The notes: generated from the letters alone by a model not told the origin. Counted from the first letter of the stretch, positions 22,601 to 33,765 are shown. The stretch: 64,000 bases of DNA from Anadara kagoshimensis (GCA_021292105.1 CM037870.1:9149558-9213557); one strand, 5' to 3'. Numbers and translations are program-made.

Positions 22601-25575
22601 GTAGATGGCGCCCGCATTCATCCAGTGCCACTGGAATCCCGGGGAACAAGTGAAGATGCTCCAGACACTATCATGACACCGGACGTCGTACCAAGATACA
22701 AAATGACTGCCAATCCAAGAGGTACCTAGCGAATTTACTTTAACAAAAATTAAATGTTAAGCACTTATTTGTTCAGGCATAAGATTATCCAATGGCTGTG
22801 CCATATACCATTTTAATGATAATGTTTTTAAAAAATGGTATATAAACTAATAAATGTATTTTAACATTAAACCTAGAATGATAATCCCGATGTTCGTATG
22901 TCCTCTGGAACGTGCAGGGTACAATATACATATTTTTCCACTATGGTAACTCAATTAGTAGAGTGTTTGCTCCGTATCCGGGAGGTCGTGGGTTCGAACC
23001 CCGCCTGGGTCTGATCAAAGCTTGAAAATACACGTAGGTATTTACATTTCTTTCTGCAAGCATTCAGTATATAGAAATAAAAGGCAAGATTTTTGGAAGA
23101 GACCTTATAAAACTATGCCCGATATATGAAATATTCTTTACTGGAACGTAATATCTCATCAATTCAATCTAAAGAGACAGTAGTAAATAGAGATGTAATT
23201 TATCTACAATGGTTCTAGTTTGTACATATAAAAGTGATCCATAAAAATACAACAATGGAAGCTAAACCTTGTTACCCCACAATAAGAAATGAAACACTCG
23301 TGCCGAAATAAAAATCATTACCAAATAATTTGTGCTATCTTGCAAGAACGATAACTCTCCACGGTAAGGCTACAAAAGGTAATAAAGTACGTATACGTCA
23401 TCAGATACCGATACGGTCACTAATAGGTATATATGTATATTAGAAAGTCAGCATTCTTACCTGTAATAAACTTGAAAACGGACGTGAAAAAATCGAGGAA
23501 ATGCAACGTGTCCAATATAAGACACCATGTGACTTTGTGACGTAATTGGTATTTGGACTGATAATATTGTCCCTTTGCGGGGTTTGCATTTCTTGAACCT
23601 GTTGTTTTACAACTGTGCATGGCATTGCATGAGTATTTGTGAGATTTGTACATATCCAAATGTTTTACATCAATTTGTTATGTTTTAAAGGTTATTGCAT
23701 TATAATAAACAACGAGAAGTTTCTTGATGAGACCAAGCATAGAAAAGGATCAGACAAAGACGTTGGTAAGTAATGTATCAGTGTTTTAAGTGTAAGAACT
23801 TCCTATATTTATAGGAAAAACGAAGGATGTCCGATCATATATGAAACACATATGGGCAAGTTTAACTGGTTTATATTACATGCCTATATAGATAGATTTG
23901 GCTGTATTTATTTATTGTAATTATTTATTTTACATAAAATTAATAAACTATCAAGCCATGTATTTATAAATTCAAGACATTATTGCAATTACACAACATG
24001 GTACTAATTATTTTGTTTTTTGGTTTTTTATAGAGAGATTAACAAATACTTTCAAACATAGAAAGTTTATAGTTAAACCATTTAATGATTTAAGAGCCTG
24101 TGAGATAACGTCCATACTGACAGAATTTTCCAAGTTGGACCACACTGAATATGACGCATTAGTAGTATGCATTTTATCACATGGGGACAAAGAAACCGTC
24201 CAAGGGATAGACCTGATCCATGTCCAAATAGGAACCCTTACAGCACTCTTTAAATCCTCAGCGTGTAAAAGCTTAAAGGAAAAACCAAAGTTGTTTTTCA
24301 TCCAAGCTTGCCAAGGGCAGGAAAAGAATAAAGGTGATAAATTTATGCTGTAGTTTTAGAAATGCTTTTCTAAGATGCGCTTTGTGTCAAACTCCCTTTA
24401 TATGTCGAAAGCAAATTACTTTGTGAAACAAACATCGCCAAGACTACAACGGAAAATAAATGTTTAGAGTAAAATAAGAAAACATAAAGTTTTAATAAAG
24501 TTCATTTAATTATCAATATCGTGTTGTCATGAAAACAAAACTTAATAAATATATATTTGCCAAACAATCATAAACATGACGGTATTAAACATTTTGAGAT
24601 ATTTTACAAGGGGTACAAAAGACAGTCCGATCCCAAATAATTTGCCTTATTGTTGCATGAATTGGCATCTGATTGCTTAGTAATCAATCTTGCTTGTGTA
24701 AGGTCTCTCTATATGACATCTTTCTTTTGTTTCCAGTCACCATTCCAGCTGGAATGCAGCAAGATTTTGTAGAAACTGACGCTAATACACAAGCGGGTCA
24801 GATATCTGCGCCACTCATTCCTGGGGAACCAGATTTTCTTCTAGGATTTGCCAGTGTACCAGGTTATGTTTCATACCGCCGGAAATCACGAGGATCCGTC
24901 TACATTGAAAAATTAACCAGCGCTATTGATCGATTAGCCGACAAGCAATAATATAAAATATATCATGGCCGAGAGGGTAACGTAAAAATGTTATTTCTAT
25001 GTATGTGTGTTTTATGCTCAAAAATGTAAGTGTTTAAGGAAATATAATAGCAATGCCATCGTTTTTAGAAGACCATGGAAAGGAAAGCCTTATTACAAAG
25101 AGAAATTAATGGCAACTTTCTCACACTTAGCTGCAATTTCTTCGCCTATAGCTGCCGACGTATCGACATAAGTGAAATATTCTTGACTGGGACGTTAAAC
25201 ACCATTACTCACTCACTCACGCACTCACTCTCGCACTTAATTATCTGCTTAGATCTGTCCAGTGGGATTTGGACCTAGCGCCCTAGACCACTCTCTATTT
25301 TATCTGTTTGGCTCCTGCCTATAAATGACACAGTTATGGGGGCCTTATGAACAGGTATGACTGTAACGGTTCATTGCTTTGATGATCTTTTTCTATTTTT
25401 CAGATGTGATTTGTCCACAATATTACTTCAGGTAAACAGTGATGTCAGTGAGGAGAAATTAGAGCGTCCCGTAGGTACTCAGGGTACTGATGCAGGTCAA
25501 CAGCCAACACAAATAGATCGTTTTATTGCGTGTTCAGCGCCACTGAGTGCCTTAAGACGTCTTCTGTATCTGTGA
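19633..25575 (+). CDS. Initiator caspase of caspase-8 type (DED-DED-p20-p10)
   Basis: Nine coding exons: 19633-19946, 20872-21116, 21556-21690, 22373-22432, 22605-22721, 23691-23765, 24034-24333, 24737-24944, 25404-25575; 541 residues. Caspase-8-type proteases are recruited through DEDs to FADD-like adaptors and cleave after Asp. DED1 is residues about 8-90; DED2 about 106-182, with RDDL at 175-178 (the RxDL motif of DEDs). A linker (187-282) has VPQT/VPRT repeats. p20 begins near GYCIIINN (291-298) with RKGSD, His365 in LSHGDK and Cys408 in QACQG. VETD at 427-430 matches the human caspase-8 interdomain site. p10 has DFLLGFASVPG and the S1 arginine in VSYR (Arg463), ending SALRRLLYL. Start: first ATG of DED1 in good context (AAAAATGGC). 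All introns are GT-AG except the last, which must be GC-AG. Small size of exons 3-6 is typical of linker exons. Catalytic residues are complete, so it should be active. Confidence 0.93.
20573..20740 (-). mobile_element. LINE ORF2 C-terminal remnant in caspase intron 1
   Basis: The minus strand reads RKRGRPMSTWRRTTEKERNA, the GRPxxTWRR...E motif found near the C-terminus of many non-LTR retrotransposon ORF2 proteins, followed by AG-stop and then TSWNIAKTAAKARQKYI, which matches the usual continuation after an in-frame TGA. A decayed, 5'-truncated LINE. Clade not assignable from this piece. Confidence 0.65.
21305..21420 (+). mobile_element. YIDD-RT element 3' tail in caspase intron 2
   Basis: GCTAGCTAAACAGGACGTGC, TTTCGGAGCACCCGG and CACTTCCCTGGTGGAAG appear in family order; the end is cut short. 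Confidence 0.75.
22065..22305 (+). mobile_element. YIDD-RT element 3' end in caspase intron 3
   Basis: Starts in the last RT codons (GGCCGTCATCACAATTTTG), continues through CCCTGGATATGTTTGACG and CCATAGTTC and the tail AGGAGGTGCTTACCCTT. Same orientation as the caspase gene. Diverged by perhaps 15% from the 32-kb copy by eye. Confidence 0.75.
22799..22844. mobile_element. Short palindromic element (ATACCATTTT family)
   Basis: TGCCATATACCATTTT is answered by AAAAAATGGTATATA; the right terminus is eroded. In caspase intron 5. Confidence 0.65.
22940..23165 (+). mobile_element. tRNA-derived SINE in caspase intron 5
   Basis: Box A-like TAACTCAATTAGTAGAGTG and box B GGGTTCGAACCCCGC are intact; the tail ATATGAAATATTCTTTACTG then GGAACGTAA is the eroded mollusc SINE 3' end. 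The head looks like a tRNA but has no full cloverleaf, so no tRNA gene is called. Confidence 0.8.
25135..25225 (+). mobile_element. SINE 3' end in caspase intron 8
   Basis: CGACATAAGTGAAATATTCT then TGACTGGGACGTTAAACACC and a CACT-rich tail. Head missing. This is the cleanest copy of the SINE tail in the window. Confidence 0.75.
25253..25320 (-). mobile_element. tRNA-like SINE head in caspase intron 8
   Basis: The minus strand has AGAGTGGTCTAGGGCG (box A-like) and GGTCCAAATCCC (box B-like). It faces the SINE tail at 25135-25225, so it is a different insertion. Confidence 0.5.
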
Positions 25576-26103
25576 TATGGATGAACTGTGGTAGTGATTT
25601 TGGGAGACTGTTTAGGTAGTACATTTATCTCCTGAAATCAATATTCTGGTTGTCCATAAAATTTGTTCTTTGTTTATAATTAGAATCTAGTTGTTCAGTG
25701 TTAATTTTATGTTAACTAATATATGTACTACATGTAGGTGCATAATTTTGTTGTAATGCCCTCACAGATTTTCGCTGGAGGTATACTGTATGTTTGCGAT
25801 GTCTGTCTATCCATAAAAATGGTATCTAAAAAATAATCCAAAATTGCTTTAATGGAATTTCATCAATTTTTCCGATGATAAATATTTTAAAAAAGATGTA
25901 TAAATAAGTTTGGAGGTCATATGTCAAGGTCAATGTTTCTATAAATAGAAAATTGTTTTCTGTAATGTATTTTTGTCTTTAATAAGCTAATTAATATTTT
26001 TCATCACTATTACTGATTAAAGATCAAGATTAAGTAATTACCTCATCGGATATAAAATGGCACTAGTTAGATGGAGATAGGGCGCTAGCACGTGACGTGT
26101 GTG

Positions 26104-26132
<29 letters not shown>
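26104..26132. repeat. Poly(T) run
   Basis: About 29 T preceded by GTGTGTG, downstream of the caspase gene. Confidence 0.8.
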
Positions 26133-26134
<2 letters not shown>

Positions 26135-26287
26135 TTGTTTTTGTTTTGTATTCTTGTTTTCATGGATATTGCCATAATGAGAATTATAATAAAATGTTAA
26201 TGTAAATCTTATCAAAGTGGTTCTATTGTGAAACAAAAGGAAGTACATTTTATGTTTATACACCACAATATCAAAATTATTTTCTTC

Positions 26288-26293
26288 AATAAA
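26288..26293 (+). terminator. Possible poly(A) signal of the caspase gene
   Basis: AATAAA 713 bases after the stop. No nearer canonical hexamer was found; the true site may differ. Confidence 0.3.
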
Positions 26294-26434
26294 ACTGTTA
26301 CTTAGGATCGAATATGCTCTTCAAACAAAAAAAAGGTTCCGAACCAGAAATCATGAAAGACAACAACTCTCTATACGCTCTATATACTAGTACAATAAGG
26401 TGATACCATTACTGATACATTTTCACCTACCAAA

Positions 26435-26860
26435 TAAAGAACAAACATCCTAATCCATGTCCAAATCACAATCCTAAAGCAAGGTAAAAACAAACGTACC
26501 AATTCATGTCCAAATCACTATCCGAAAGCAAAGTAAAAACAAACATACCAATCTATGTCCAAATCGCAATCCCAAAGAAAACTAAAAACAAAAATACTAA
26601 TCCTTATCCAAATCGCAATCACAAAGCAAAGTAAAAACAAACATACTAATCCATGTCCAAATCTCAATCCCAAAGCAAAGTAACAACAAACGTACCAATC
26701 CATGTCCAAATCACAATCCCAAAGCAAACTAAAACAAACATACCAATCCATGTCAAAAACACAATCCCAAAACAAAGTAAAAACAAACACACCAATCCAT
26801 GTTCATATCGCAATCCCTAAGCCATACCAATCAATGTCCAAACCACAATCTCAAACAAAG
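26435..26860 (-). repeat. 49-bp minisatellite made of the retroelement's terminal unit
   Basis: Units of AAACAAACATACCAATCCAT, GTCCAAATCACAATCCCAAA, GCAAAGTAA repeat every 49 bp (anchors 26540, 26589, 26638, 26687), about nine copies. On the minus strand this is the CTTTGCTTCTGGATTGTGAT, TCGGACATGGATTAGTATG end of the YIDD-RT element. Confidence 0.85.
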
Positions 26861-27160
26861 TAAAAACTCTAAAACTGGCAAATTAGGTTATACACTTGAA
26901 CCCCACCAGTAAGCTGAGGCCGAGTGCTCCGAAAGGGTAAGCACCTAGCTACACCTGCAACGTGTATAATCGAAATTGAGAACTAAAGAAACTATGGAAC
27001 ACTATGGAACGTCAAATATATCCAGGGTAATTTTGGATACAGGAACATCATACTTTCAACAATACTATAATGACGATCATAAAACATTTGAGGTCCTTGA
27101 TGAGCCTATGTTTGCAATATCAAAACAATTTACTTTTGTAAAGGCTACAGTTACATAATA
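26861..27160 (-). mobile_element. YIDD-RT element 3' end following the 49-bp array
   Basis: The tail (CACCAGTAAGCTGAGGCC, GTGCTCCGAAAGGG, ATGGAACGTCAAATATATCC) continues on the minus strand into the RT stop region. The array at 26435-26860 sits exactly at its 3' terminus. Confidence 0.8.
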
Positions 27161-28015
27161 GGCCTATCAACCCTACCGGCGATATTGAAATCATTATGAT
27201 CACCCAATCGCCGTATACAAAGCCATATTTCAATCACGTAATGCATCTTTGTCCTAGAAAATGTTATTTTAAATATGAAAATTACCAAAGCCAGAAATAA
27301 TATTTAAAAATGAATCCTCCCAATCTGTTGCCAAAGCATACATTTAATAATGATGTATAACTTGTGATATTATTCCTTTAAATACCTCAATACGTGACCA
27401 GTGAGTATGAACAATGCCTATCTCGCTGATATTACGTTTTCGTACGTATGCACTGGATACTAACACGTGTGTTTATCTGAAGTAATATTGCAACATTTTA
27501 TTAAAATCTATCAAATTTCAGATTTGGCAAGAGGCTGTTAGGAATTCATTTCAAACGTTACTGTGGGTTTTGGTAATTTGGGGTATTTAAAAATTCATTA
27601 TTTTAGGCATATTCAAAAAGCATAATTCCCCTAAAGTTTCATCTTATGACTGCTTTATTTTAAATGGTTTTAAGAGTGGAAATAACTGAAATTTCGCTAA
27701 TACTTTTTCAAAATGACACAGTATTTTTGTTGAAATAAGAGTTATCTTTCTTCATTGCGCTAGTCTTATTCACTCAATATTAGGACATGGGTTGGTTTTA
27801 GTACATGGCGATTGGCTAACGTGTTTGGCATGGTTTGAAAGCGCCGTTCGCGCAACCAAATCTTAATGGTTGAACAATTGAAATTATATTCTAGTGTTGT
27901 TCGACAATATATTTCTAGGCTGTAGTTTCTACATCAATTTTCATCATATTTTTCAGTCATTAGCTAATAGAAGATACAAATTCTTCTAATTTGTAATTAT
28001 TAATTAATTGGTTCG
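27161..28015. other. Non-genic stretch
   Basis: Unique-looking AT-rich sequence with no exon, RNA gene or repeat that I can recognise. Confidence 0.5.
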
Positions 28016-28019
28016 TTCG

Positions 28020-28300
28020 TTCGTTAAAATGTTGTTTAACGTCGATTCAGCATGTACATAAATCGTTAATGATTAATTTTAGAACCTTGTAACAGCGATC
28101 ACGCGGAGCGACTTTAAGGCAGTGTCGGTATGCAGGAGACAAGCATACCATCATACGGGTGAAGCGGTCGACACGCCGAGCGACAGTCGAGGATGCAGAA
28201 TTAAAATTTTAAACACTTGTATGGCCCGGTCAGGCTTCGAATCCACAAACTTTCTCTTTCGATGCAGACGCTATACCACTAAGCCATCGTGAGCGGTCAT
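28020..28300 (-). mobile_element. tRNA-derived SINE
   Basis: The minus strand starts CGATGGCTTAGTGGTATAGC (box A) with box B GTGGATTCGAAGCCTG, has a GC-rich body (GCGTGTCGACCGC, AAGTCGCTCCGCG), and ends GACGTTAAACAACATTTTAA plus CGAA repeats. It shares body motifs (TAAAGTCGC) with the copy at 60000-60370. Confidence 0.75.
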
Positions 28301-29035
28301 GAACTATATGGTGTTTTACGAACACTTCATATCTACTCGGGAATAGCAATGTTAACTCCAACTCTAGCGAGGTTTGTTTTCAAAGATTTTAAATGAATGC
28401 ATTTTCGTTTAAATGATGAATGCTACTTGATATATGAATCTTGGTTTTTAATATTAAATCTTCAGTGGAGATGTACGCGTATTGTAAATACGATACAAAT
28501 GTGTTTTATGTCCGTCAATTCTATTTCTAAAGATGCGTAGTTCAAAGTAAGACAAACTTGCCATTTTATACCTACAATGTAAATCTAATCTGTTTTATCA
28601 TAAAAAAGTAAAGTTGCTCTTCCTTTTGAATGAAAAGGTTATCAGTCACGCAGTTGCGCGCGGTAAGCTCGAGCTGAGATGCACGCGATGATTCTGTGTA
28701 CTCCTGTAAAAGTTATTTAAAATCCGGGCGATATTCCAAAAAACGGATCGTAAAGCCAGTCTGATATAAAATTTCAAGATTTATCAGAATTATCAGGATA
28801 ACAAAGTATACTGTTTTACGGGTTTGTCCGCCATCACGTGCATACAGCGTCACGCGGTGTCGGAATAAAGACATAATGAATCCATGTATAAGACGAGATA
28901 AAAATGTGTATTAAAGGCAAAACAAAAGAGATGTTTGTTTCTTTAAGTACTACATATAAATAGTTTGGCTTGAATTTGGATGATGTTTTAAAACTAGCAG
29001 AAACAGTATCATAAAATCAGAAATTTCAAATAGCA
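28301..29035. other. Non-genic stretch
   Basis: Nothing recognisable; no open frame with protein character on either strand. Confidence 0.5.
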
Positions 29036-29039
29036 ATTC

Positions 29040-30105
29040 TAAAATTCAACCACAAACATACCGATCCATGATCGAATCACAATTCTTAAAGTCAACCATA
29101 AACATACTGATCCTTATTCAAATCACAGTCCTAAAAGGCAACCACAGACATACCAATCCATGTTTAAATCGCAATCATACAAGTCAACCACAAACATACC
29201 GATCCATGTTCAAGTCACAATTCCAAACCTCAACTACAAACAAGCCGATCCATCTTCAAATCACAATTCCAAACCTCAACCACAAACATATCGATCCATG
29301 TTCAAATCACAATTCCAAACCTCAACCACAAACATATCGATCCATGTTCAAATCACGATCCCAAACCTCAACCACAAACATACTGATCCATGTTCAAGTC
29401 ACAATTCCAAACCTCAACCACAAACATACTGATCCATGTTCAAGTCACAATTCCAAACCTCAACCACAAACATACTGATCAATGTTCAAGTCACAATTCC
29501 AAACCTCAACCACAAACATACTGATCCATGTTCAAGTCACAATTCCAAACCTCAACCACAAACATACTGATCCATGTTCAAGTCACAATTCCAAACCTCA
29601 ACCACAAACATACTGATCCATGTTCAAGTCACAATTCCAAACCTCAACCACAAACATACTGATCCATGTTCAAGTCACAATTCCAAACCTCAACCACAAA
29701 CATACTGATCCATGTTCAAGTCACAATTCTAAACCTCAACCACAAACATACTGATCCATGTTCAAGTCACAATTCCAAACCTCAACCACAAACATACTGA
29801 TCCATGTTCAAATCACAATCCTAAACTTCAACCACAAACACACTGATCCATGTTCAAGTCACAATCCTAAACTTTAACCACAAACATACTGATCCATGTT
29901 CAAGTCACAATCCCAAACCTCAACCACAGACATACTGATCCATGTTTAAATCGCAATCATACAAGTCAACCACAAACATACCGATCCATGTTCAAATCAA
30001 AATCCCAAAAGTCAACAACAAACATATAAATTCGTGTTCAAATCAAAATCCCAAAAGTCAACCACAGACATACTGGTACATCTTCAAATCACAATCACAA
30101 AATCA
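29040..30105 (-). repeat. 46-bp minisatellite made of the retroelement's terminal unit
   Basis: About 23 units of ACATACTGATCCATGTTCAA, GTCACAATTCCAAACCTCAA, CCACAA; anchors TACTGATCCA at 29381 and TACT at 29427 give 46 bp. Units at both edges are the most diverged and the middle is almost uniform, as expected from recent unequal exchange. Each unit corresponds to the inverse of the YIDD-RT element's last ~46 bp. Confidence 0.93.
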
Positions 30106-30235
30106 AAGTAAAATCTATGAAAGCTGGAAAATTAAGTAAAACACAAGGGAAGTAAGGCCTAGTGCTCCGGAAGTTTGAACACCTCTAACTAGCCACACCC
30201 TCACGAGTGAATTCGGGTACTCGAAATTCTGAGTT
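30106..30235 (-). mobile_element. YIDD-RT element 3' tail following the 46-bp array
   Basis: GAAAGCTGGAAAATTAAG, GGGAAGTAAGGCC, AGTGCTCCGGAAG and CTAACTAGCCACACC in family order. The array lies exactly at its terminal side, as at 26861. Confidence 0.8.
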
Positions 30236-31264
30236 TACAAATGCAAACTATGACAAATAAAAGGATGAACATGATGAAAAGAATCAATATTATAATGTGT
30301 TTAGTTCCTTGAATGATATACGTAGCACTTGTATCAAAACCATTTCTTCGAATGATTTTCATACAGCCTCGCGCGAATTATAATCAAATACACATTTCTA
30401 CATGAAAGGGGGATGATCTAATTTTAAAAATTAATGTGTTAGGCTTATGGAACTGAAAACAATTCTAACAGGTCATTAATATTACGCCTCATTTTACATG
30501 ATACTCACAAATCTTCGTGATGTTCATTTAAATGATAACAATATTATCACCATCCTTGTGATACAGGGTGTGTATTCTTTCACCAGCATAGTTATCTCTT
30601 TTACGTCAAACCAAAAAGTGGAACAAGTAATCTAGATATTGCCATCTTAATTTATGATCACAGCAGGATTTCTATTATAAGAGGCAATGAACGAATGCAT
30701 TACGTCGATAATTTTTTATCATGGCTTATTACTACAATTTTCGCGTAGTGACATTTCAAATTTTTAAGCTATTTTTTTTTTGAGTAGTCGGATAACAATT
30801 GGTGCAAATAATATTAAAATCAATTATTTCTTAATCACGTTAACTTAAATTTTAGTGTCTTTTAATTCTCCCGAATTCAAGAGAACGTTACACGTACGGC
30901 CTGAAGCAGGAAAAAAATTATGAGTGGCCAAATGCTCATGGCATAAGCCGTCGGACCCCAAGACATCTTAATGCTGTCCATTTTACCCTGGTTGACTGCA
31001 AATGAGAAGAGGATTTGCCTCTACTGGTTGGCTTTATACAGACAGTATCAGTGTAACTGAAATGTGATTGAAATTATTAAAAGTAATTATAAATATTTTT
31101 TTTTTTTTAGTTTTTGCAGACTTTATGTAATTACACATATTTCGTAACGAGAAAGTATCCCCGAGTATACTATTCAATGGATACCAGTTATCCGTACAAG
31201 CTAGAGACATCAATCCGCCCAATATTACAGCACATGAAATAGGAAAAACATATATTATCAACAT

Positions 31265-31500
31265 CAAACATACCGATCCATTTTCAAATTACAATAGTGA
31301 CAAATTCAGAAAAAAAACGTTTCGTAAGCTTAGACCGGGTGCTCCGGAAGAGTAAGAACCCGTTGTTTAGCTATTTACACCGCAAAGCGTGCAATCAAAA
31401 TTGAAAATGAAAGGAATATGAAACTATGGACGTCAAATACTTTTGTGAAACAATACATCATAAGCAGGAAAAGCATGTATATTGATTTATAAACAATACC
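31265..31500 (-). mobile_element. YIDD-RT element tail fragment (duplication copy 1)
   Basis: CAAACATACCGATCCATTTT, GACCGGGTGCTCCGGAAG and TTTAGCTATTTACACC on the minus strand. Faces away from the RT copy downstream. Also present at the same place in copy 2. Confidence 0.7.
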
Positions 31501-31689
31501 ATGCAGAGATAAGTTGTCAACACAATTAATTACACAACTTCTTGTTTTTAACGCGATCACTGGACATTCTGGCAAATGGTGTATTTTTGTGGTTTATGAT
31601 TAAGTACATTTTGTAATCCTAACCGGTCATTCGGAAACAATGGTTACCAGATACAAACTAAAAAACTGTAAAAATGTTAGTGGAAGTTG

Positions 31690-31910
31690 AAGGTTGATGT
31701 CTCTGTGTGCAGGATTGCCCTGGATATATTTGACGTCCCATAGTTCCATGTTCCTTTCACATAATTTTGATTACACACCTGGTGGGTGTAGCTAGCTAAA
31801 CAGGAGGTGCGTACCCTTCCGGAGCACCCAGCCTCACTTCCCTGGTGGAAATTCACGTGTCTAACCTAACTTGTCAGTTCCAAAGTTTCGGACATGGATT
31901 AGTATGTTTG
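31690..31910 (+). mobile_element. YIDD-RT element 3' tail directly upstream of an RT fragment
   Basis: Ends GGATTAGTATGTTTG and is followed without a gap by the RT fragment at 31911, a head-to-tail join. Confidence 0.8.
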
Positions 31911-32700
31911 TGCACCATTGCTTGCTGATTTGTTTCTTTATTCTTACGAGGCAGAATTTATGCAGAACCTTGTTAAATCTGGAGAGAAGACTGTCGCCAA
32001 ATCATTCAACTCAACATACAGATATATAGATGACGTTCTGTCTCTTAACAATCCTAAATATGGAGACTATGTAAATGTCATCTATCCTAGTGAGCTTGAA
32101 ATAAAAGACACGACTGATTCCTCAAGTTCTGCTTCATATTTAGACTTATACCTGAATTATGACGCACACGAAAGGCTACATTTGAAACTTTATGACAAAC
32201 GTGATGATTTCAATTTTTCTATTGTCAACTTTCCTTTTTTATGCAGGAATATACCTGCTTCTCCTGCTTATGGTGTATTTGTTTCCCAATTAATACGCTA
32301 TGGTAGAGCTTGTTCCCACTACGGAGACTTTGTACAACGAAGTATGCTGCTTGCAAATAAATTGTTGACTCAGGGATATTGCAAGCCTAGGCTTATCAAG
32401 GCCCTCAAAAAGTTTTATGGCCGTCATCACAGTATTGATGATAAGTTTGATGTCTCTGTGTCCAGGATTGCCCTGGATATATTTGACGTCTCATAGTTCC
32501 ATGTTTCTTTCACACAATTTTGATTACACACGTGGCGGGTGTAGCTAGCTAAACAGGAGGTGCTTACCCTTCCGGGGCACCCGGCCTCACTTCCCTGGTG
32601 GAAGTTCACGTGTTTAACTTAACATGTCAGTTCCAAAGTTTTTACTTTGCTTCTGGATTGTGATTCGGGCATGGATTAGTATGTTTGTTTTTTATTTGTT
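31911..32700 (+). mobile_element. YIDD-type reverse transcriptase fragment with 3' tail, copy 1
   Basis: A fossil, 5'-truncated retroelement. The open region 31918-32496 (192 codons) covers the C-terminal half of an RT: TYRYIDDVLSLNNPK holds the catalytic YIDD box, followed by SELEIKDTT, SASYLDLYL, LYDKRDDFNFSIVNFPF, SQLIRYGRACS and KFYGRHHS. The 3' tail runs 32497-32700 (CATAGTTCC, GGGTGTAGCTAGCTAAACAG, TTCCGGGGCACCCGG, CCCTGGTGGAAG, TTAGTATGTTTG). RYIDD and the head-to-tail layout suggest a Penelope-like element more than a LINE (which usually has FADD), but the family is not proven. It lacks the upstream RT and so cannot be complete. High similarity to copy 2 reflects the segmental duplication. 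Confidence 0.8.
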
Positions 32701-33600
32701 TTTGATTACATCGAAGTGCTATAAACATCTTGACGTCGTTCTAGAATAAGAAAAAATCCCAATATATATGTGTGTGTAATCTCCCGCGATTTTTCATTCA
32801 TTAACAGTATGTAGTACGTAAAAACAATACAAATACCTAACAATTAGGCATGCTGCCATCAGGGTAGACGGTTATCTCCCGTTTTGATGCGAAAGTCAAA
32901 CAAATAAAGATGAAACGTCTTATATCGTTTGTCTTATATCACGTAAGCCTACCTCACTATACAACTATAGAGTTAATGTCTACACTTTTCAAAAAATGCA
33001 AAGATATCAAGATTTCGCAATAAAATAAAATCAGAAAATACACCCTGCTGTTATCCGAAAATGAAGAAAATGATTTTATTTTTTCAAAATGATGGTTTTT
33101 GTGGTTTATGATCAAGAACATATTGTAATCCTAACCGGTCCTTTGGAAACTATGGTTCCCCGATACAATTGTGAAAAATGATGCATCAAATTGCTATAAA
33201 TATTTTGTCGTCGTTCAAGAGAAAGAGAAAATCCCCATTATATATGTTTGTCATCTCCCGCAAATTTGAACGAAGACGTGCGAATTTTCATTCAATTACA
33301 GTATATCGTACGTAAAAAACAGTACATATACCTAACAATTAGGCATTCTGCCATCAGGGTAGACTTTGATGTGATCTAGTCAAACGGATACAGATGGAAC
33401 ATCTATATCGTTGTCTTATATCACGTAAGCCTACCTCACTCTACAACTACTAGTATATAGTTAATGTCTACACTTTTCGGAAAATGCAAAGATTTCAAGA
33501 TTTCGCAATAAAATAAAATCAAAAGATACACCCTGCTATTATCCGAAAATGAAGAAATGTTTTTATTCAAAATGATGGTATTTTATAGTTTTACAATGCG
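32700..33600. repeat. Internal ~480-bp duplication inside segment copy 1
   Basis: 32705-33110 and 33183-33600 both run CTATAAAnATnTTG(A/T)CGTCGTTC, ATCTCCCGC, TACCTAACAATTAGGCAT, GCCATCAGGGTAGAC, TATCACGTAAGCCTACCTCA and GATTTCGCAATAAAATAAAA. Copy 2 of the segment has it once (37290-37700), so the doubling came after, or was lost from, one segment copy. Confidence 0.8.
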
Positions 33601-33765
33601 TAGTTGTAATAGTTTATATTATTGTTTTTGTTATTTGTGCATTGATTTTATTGACAAATACTACGTCATTCCAGTTGCTTTATTTCATTTTAATATTCAG
33701 CAAAATAATCACGGCAGCAATTTAAAATCTTATAAAGTGACAAGATGTCCTTCTTCAATGATTAC

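Larger units (their letters stand above)
24945..25403 (+). other. GC-AG intron of the caspase gene
   Basis: Exon 8 must end before the in-frame TAA at 24949-24951, and no GT lies at a usable place. Splicing GACAA|GCAATA to TTTTTCAG|ATGTGAT gives LADK-CDLSTILLQVN, which aligns with the p10 continuation of caspase-8. If the intron is retained, the protein stops after LADKQ and loses the last ~56 residues of p10. The donor is weak for a GC site (consensus AG|GCAAGT). Confidence 0.75.

Noticed and set aside
22940-23014. A tRNA gene with intact-looking A and B boxes
   Set aside because: The acceptor arms do not pair and a SINE body with the usual tail follows, so it is a SINE head.
26518-26790. 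Minus-strand repeat-protein frame (DMDWYVCF units)
   Set aside because: Translation of the 49-bp array; no start context, no homologue.
29068-29478. Two overlapping + strand frames of 90-136 codons with peptide repeats
   Set aside because: Both are translations of the 46-bp minisatellite, whose length is not a multiple of three, so the frames simply rotate through it.
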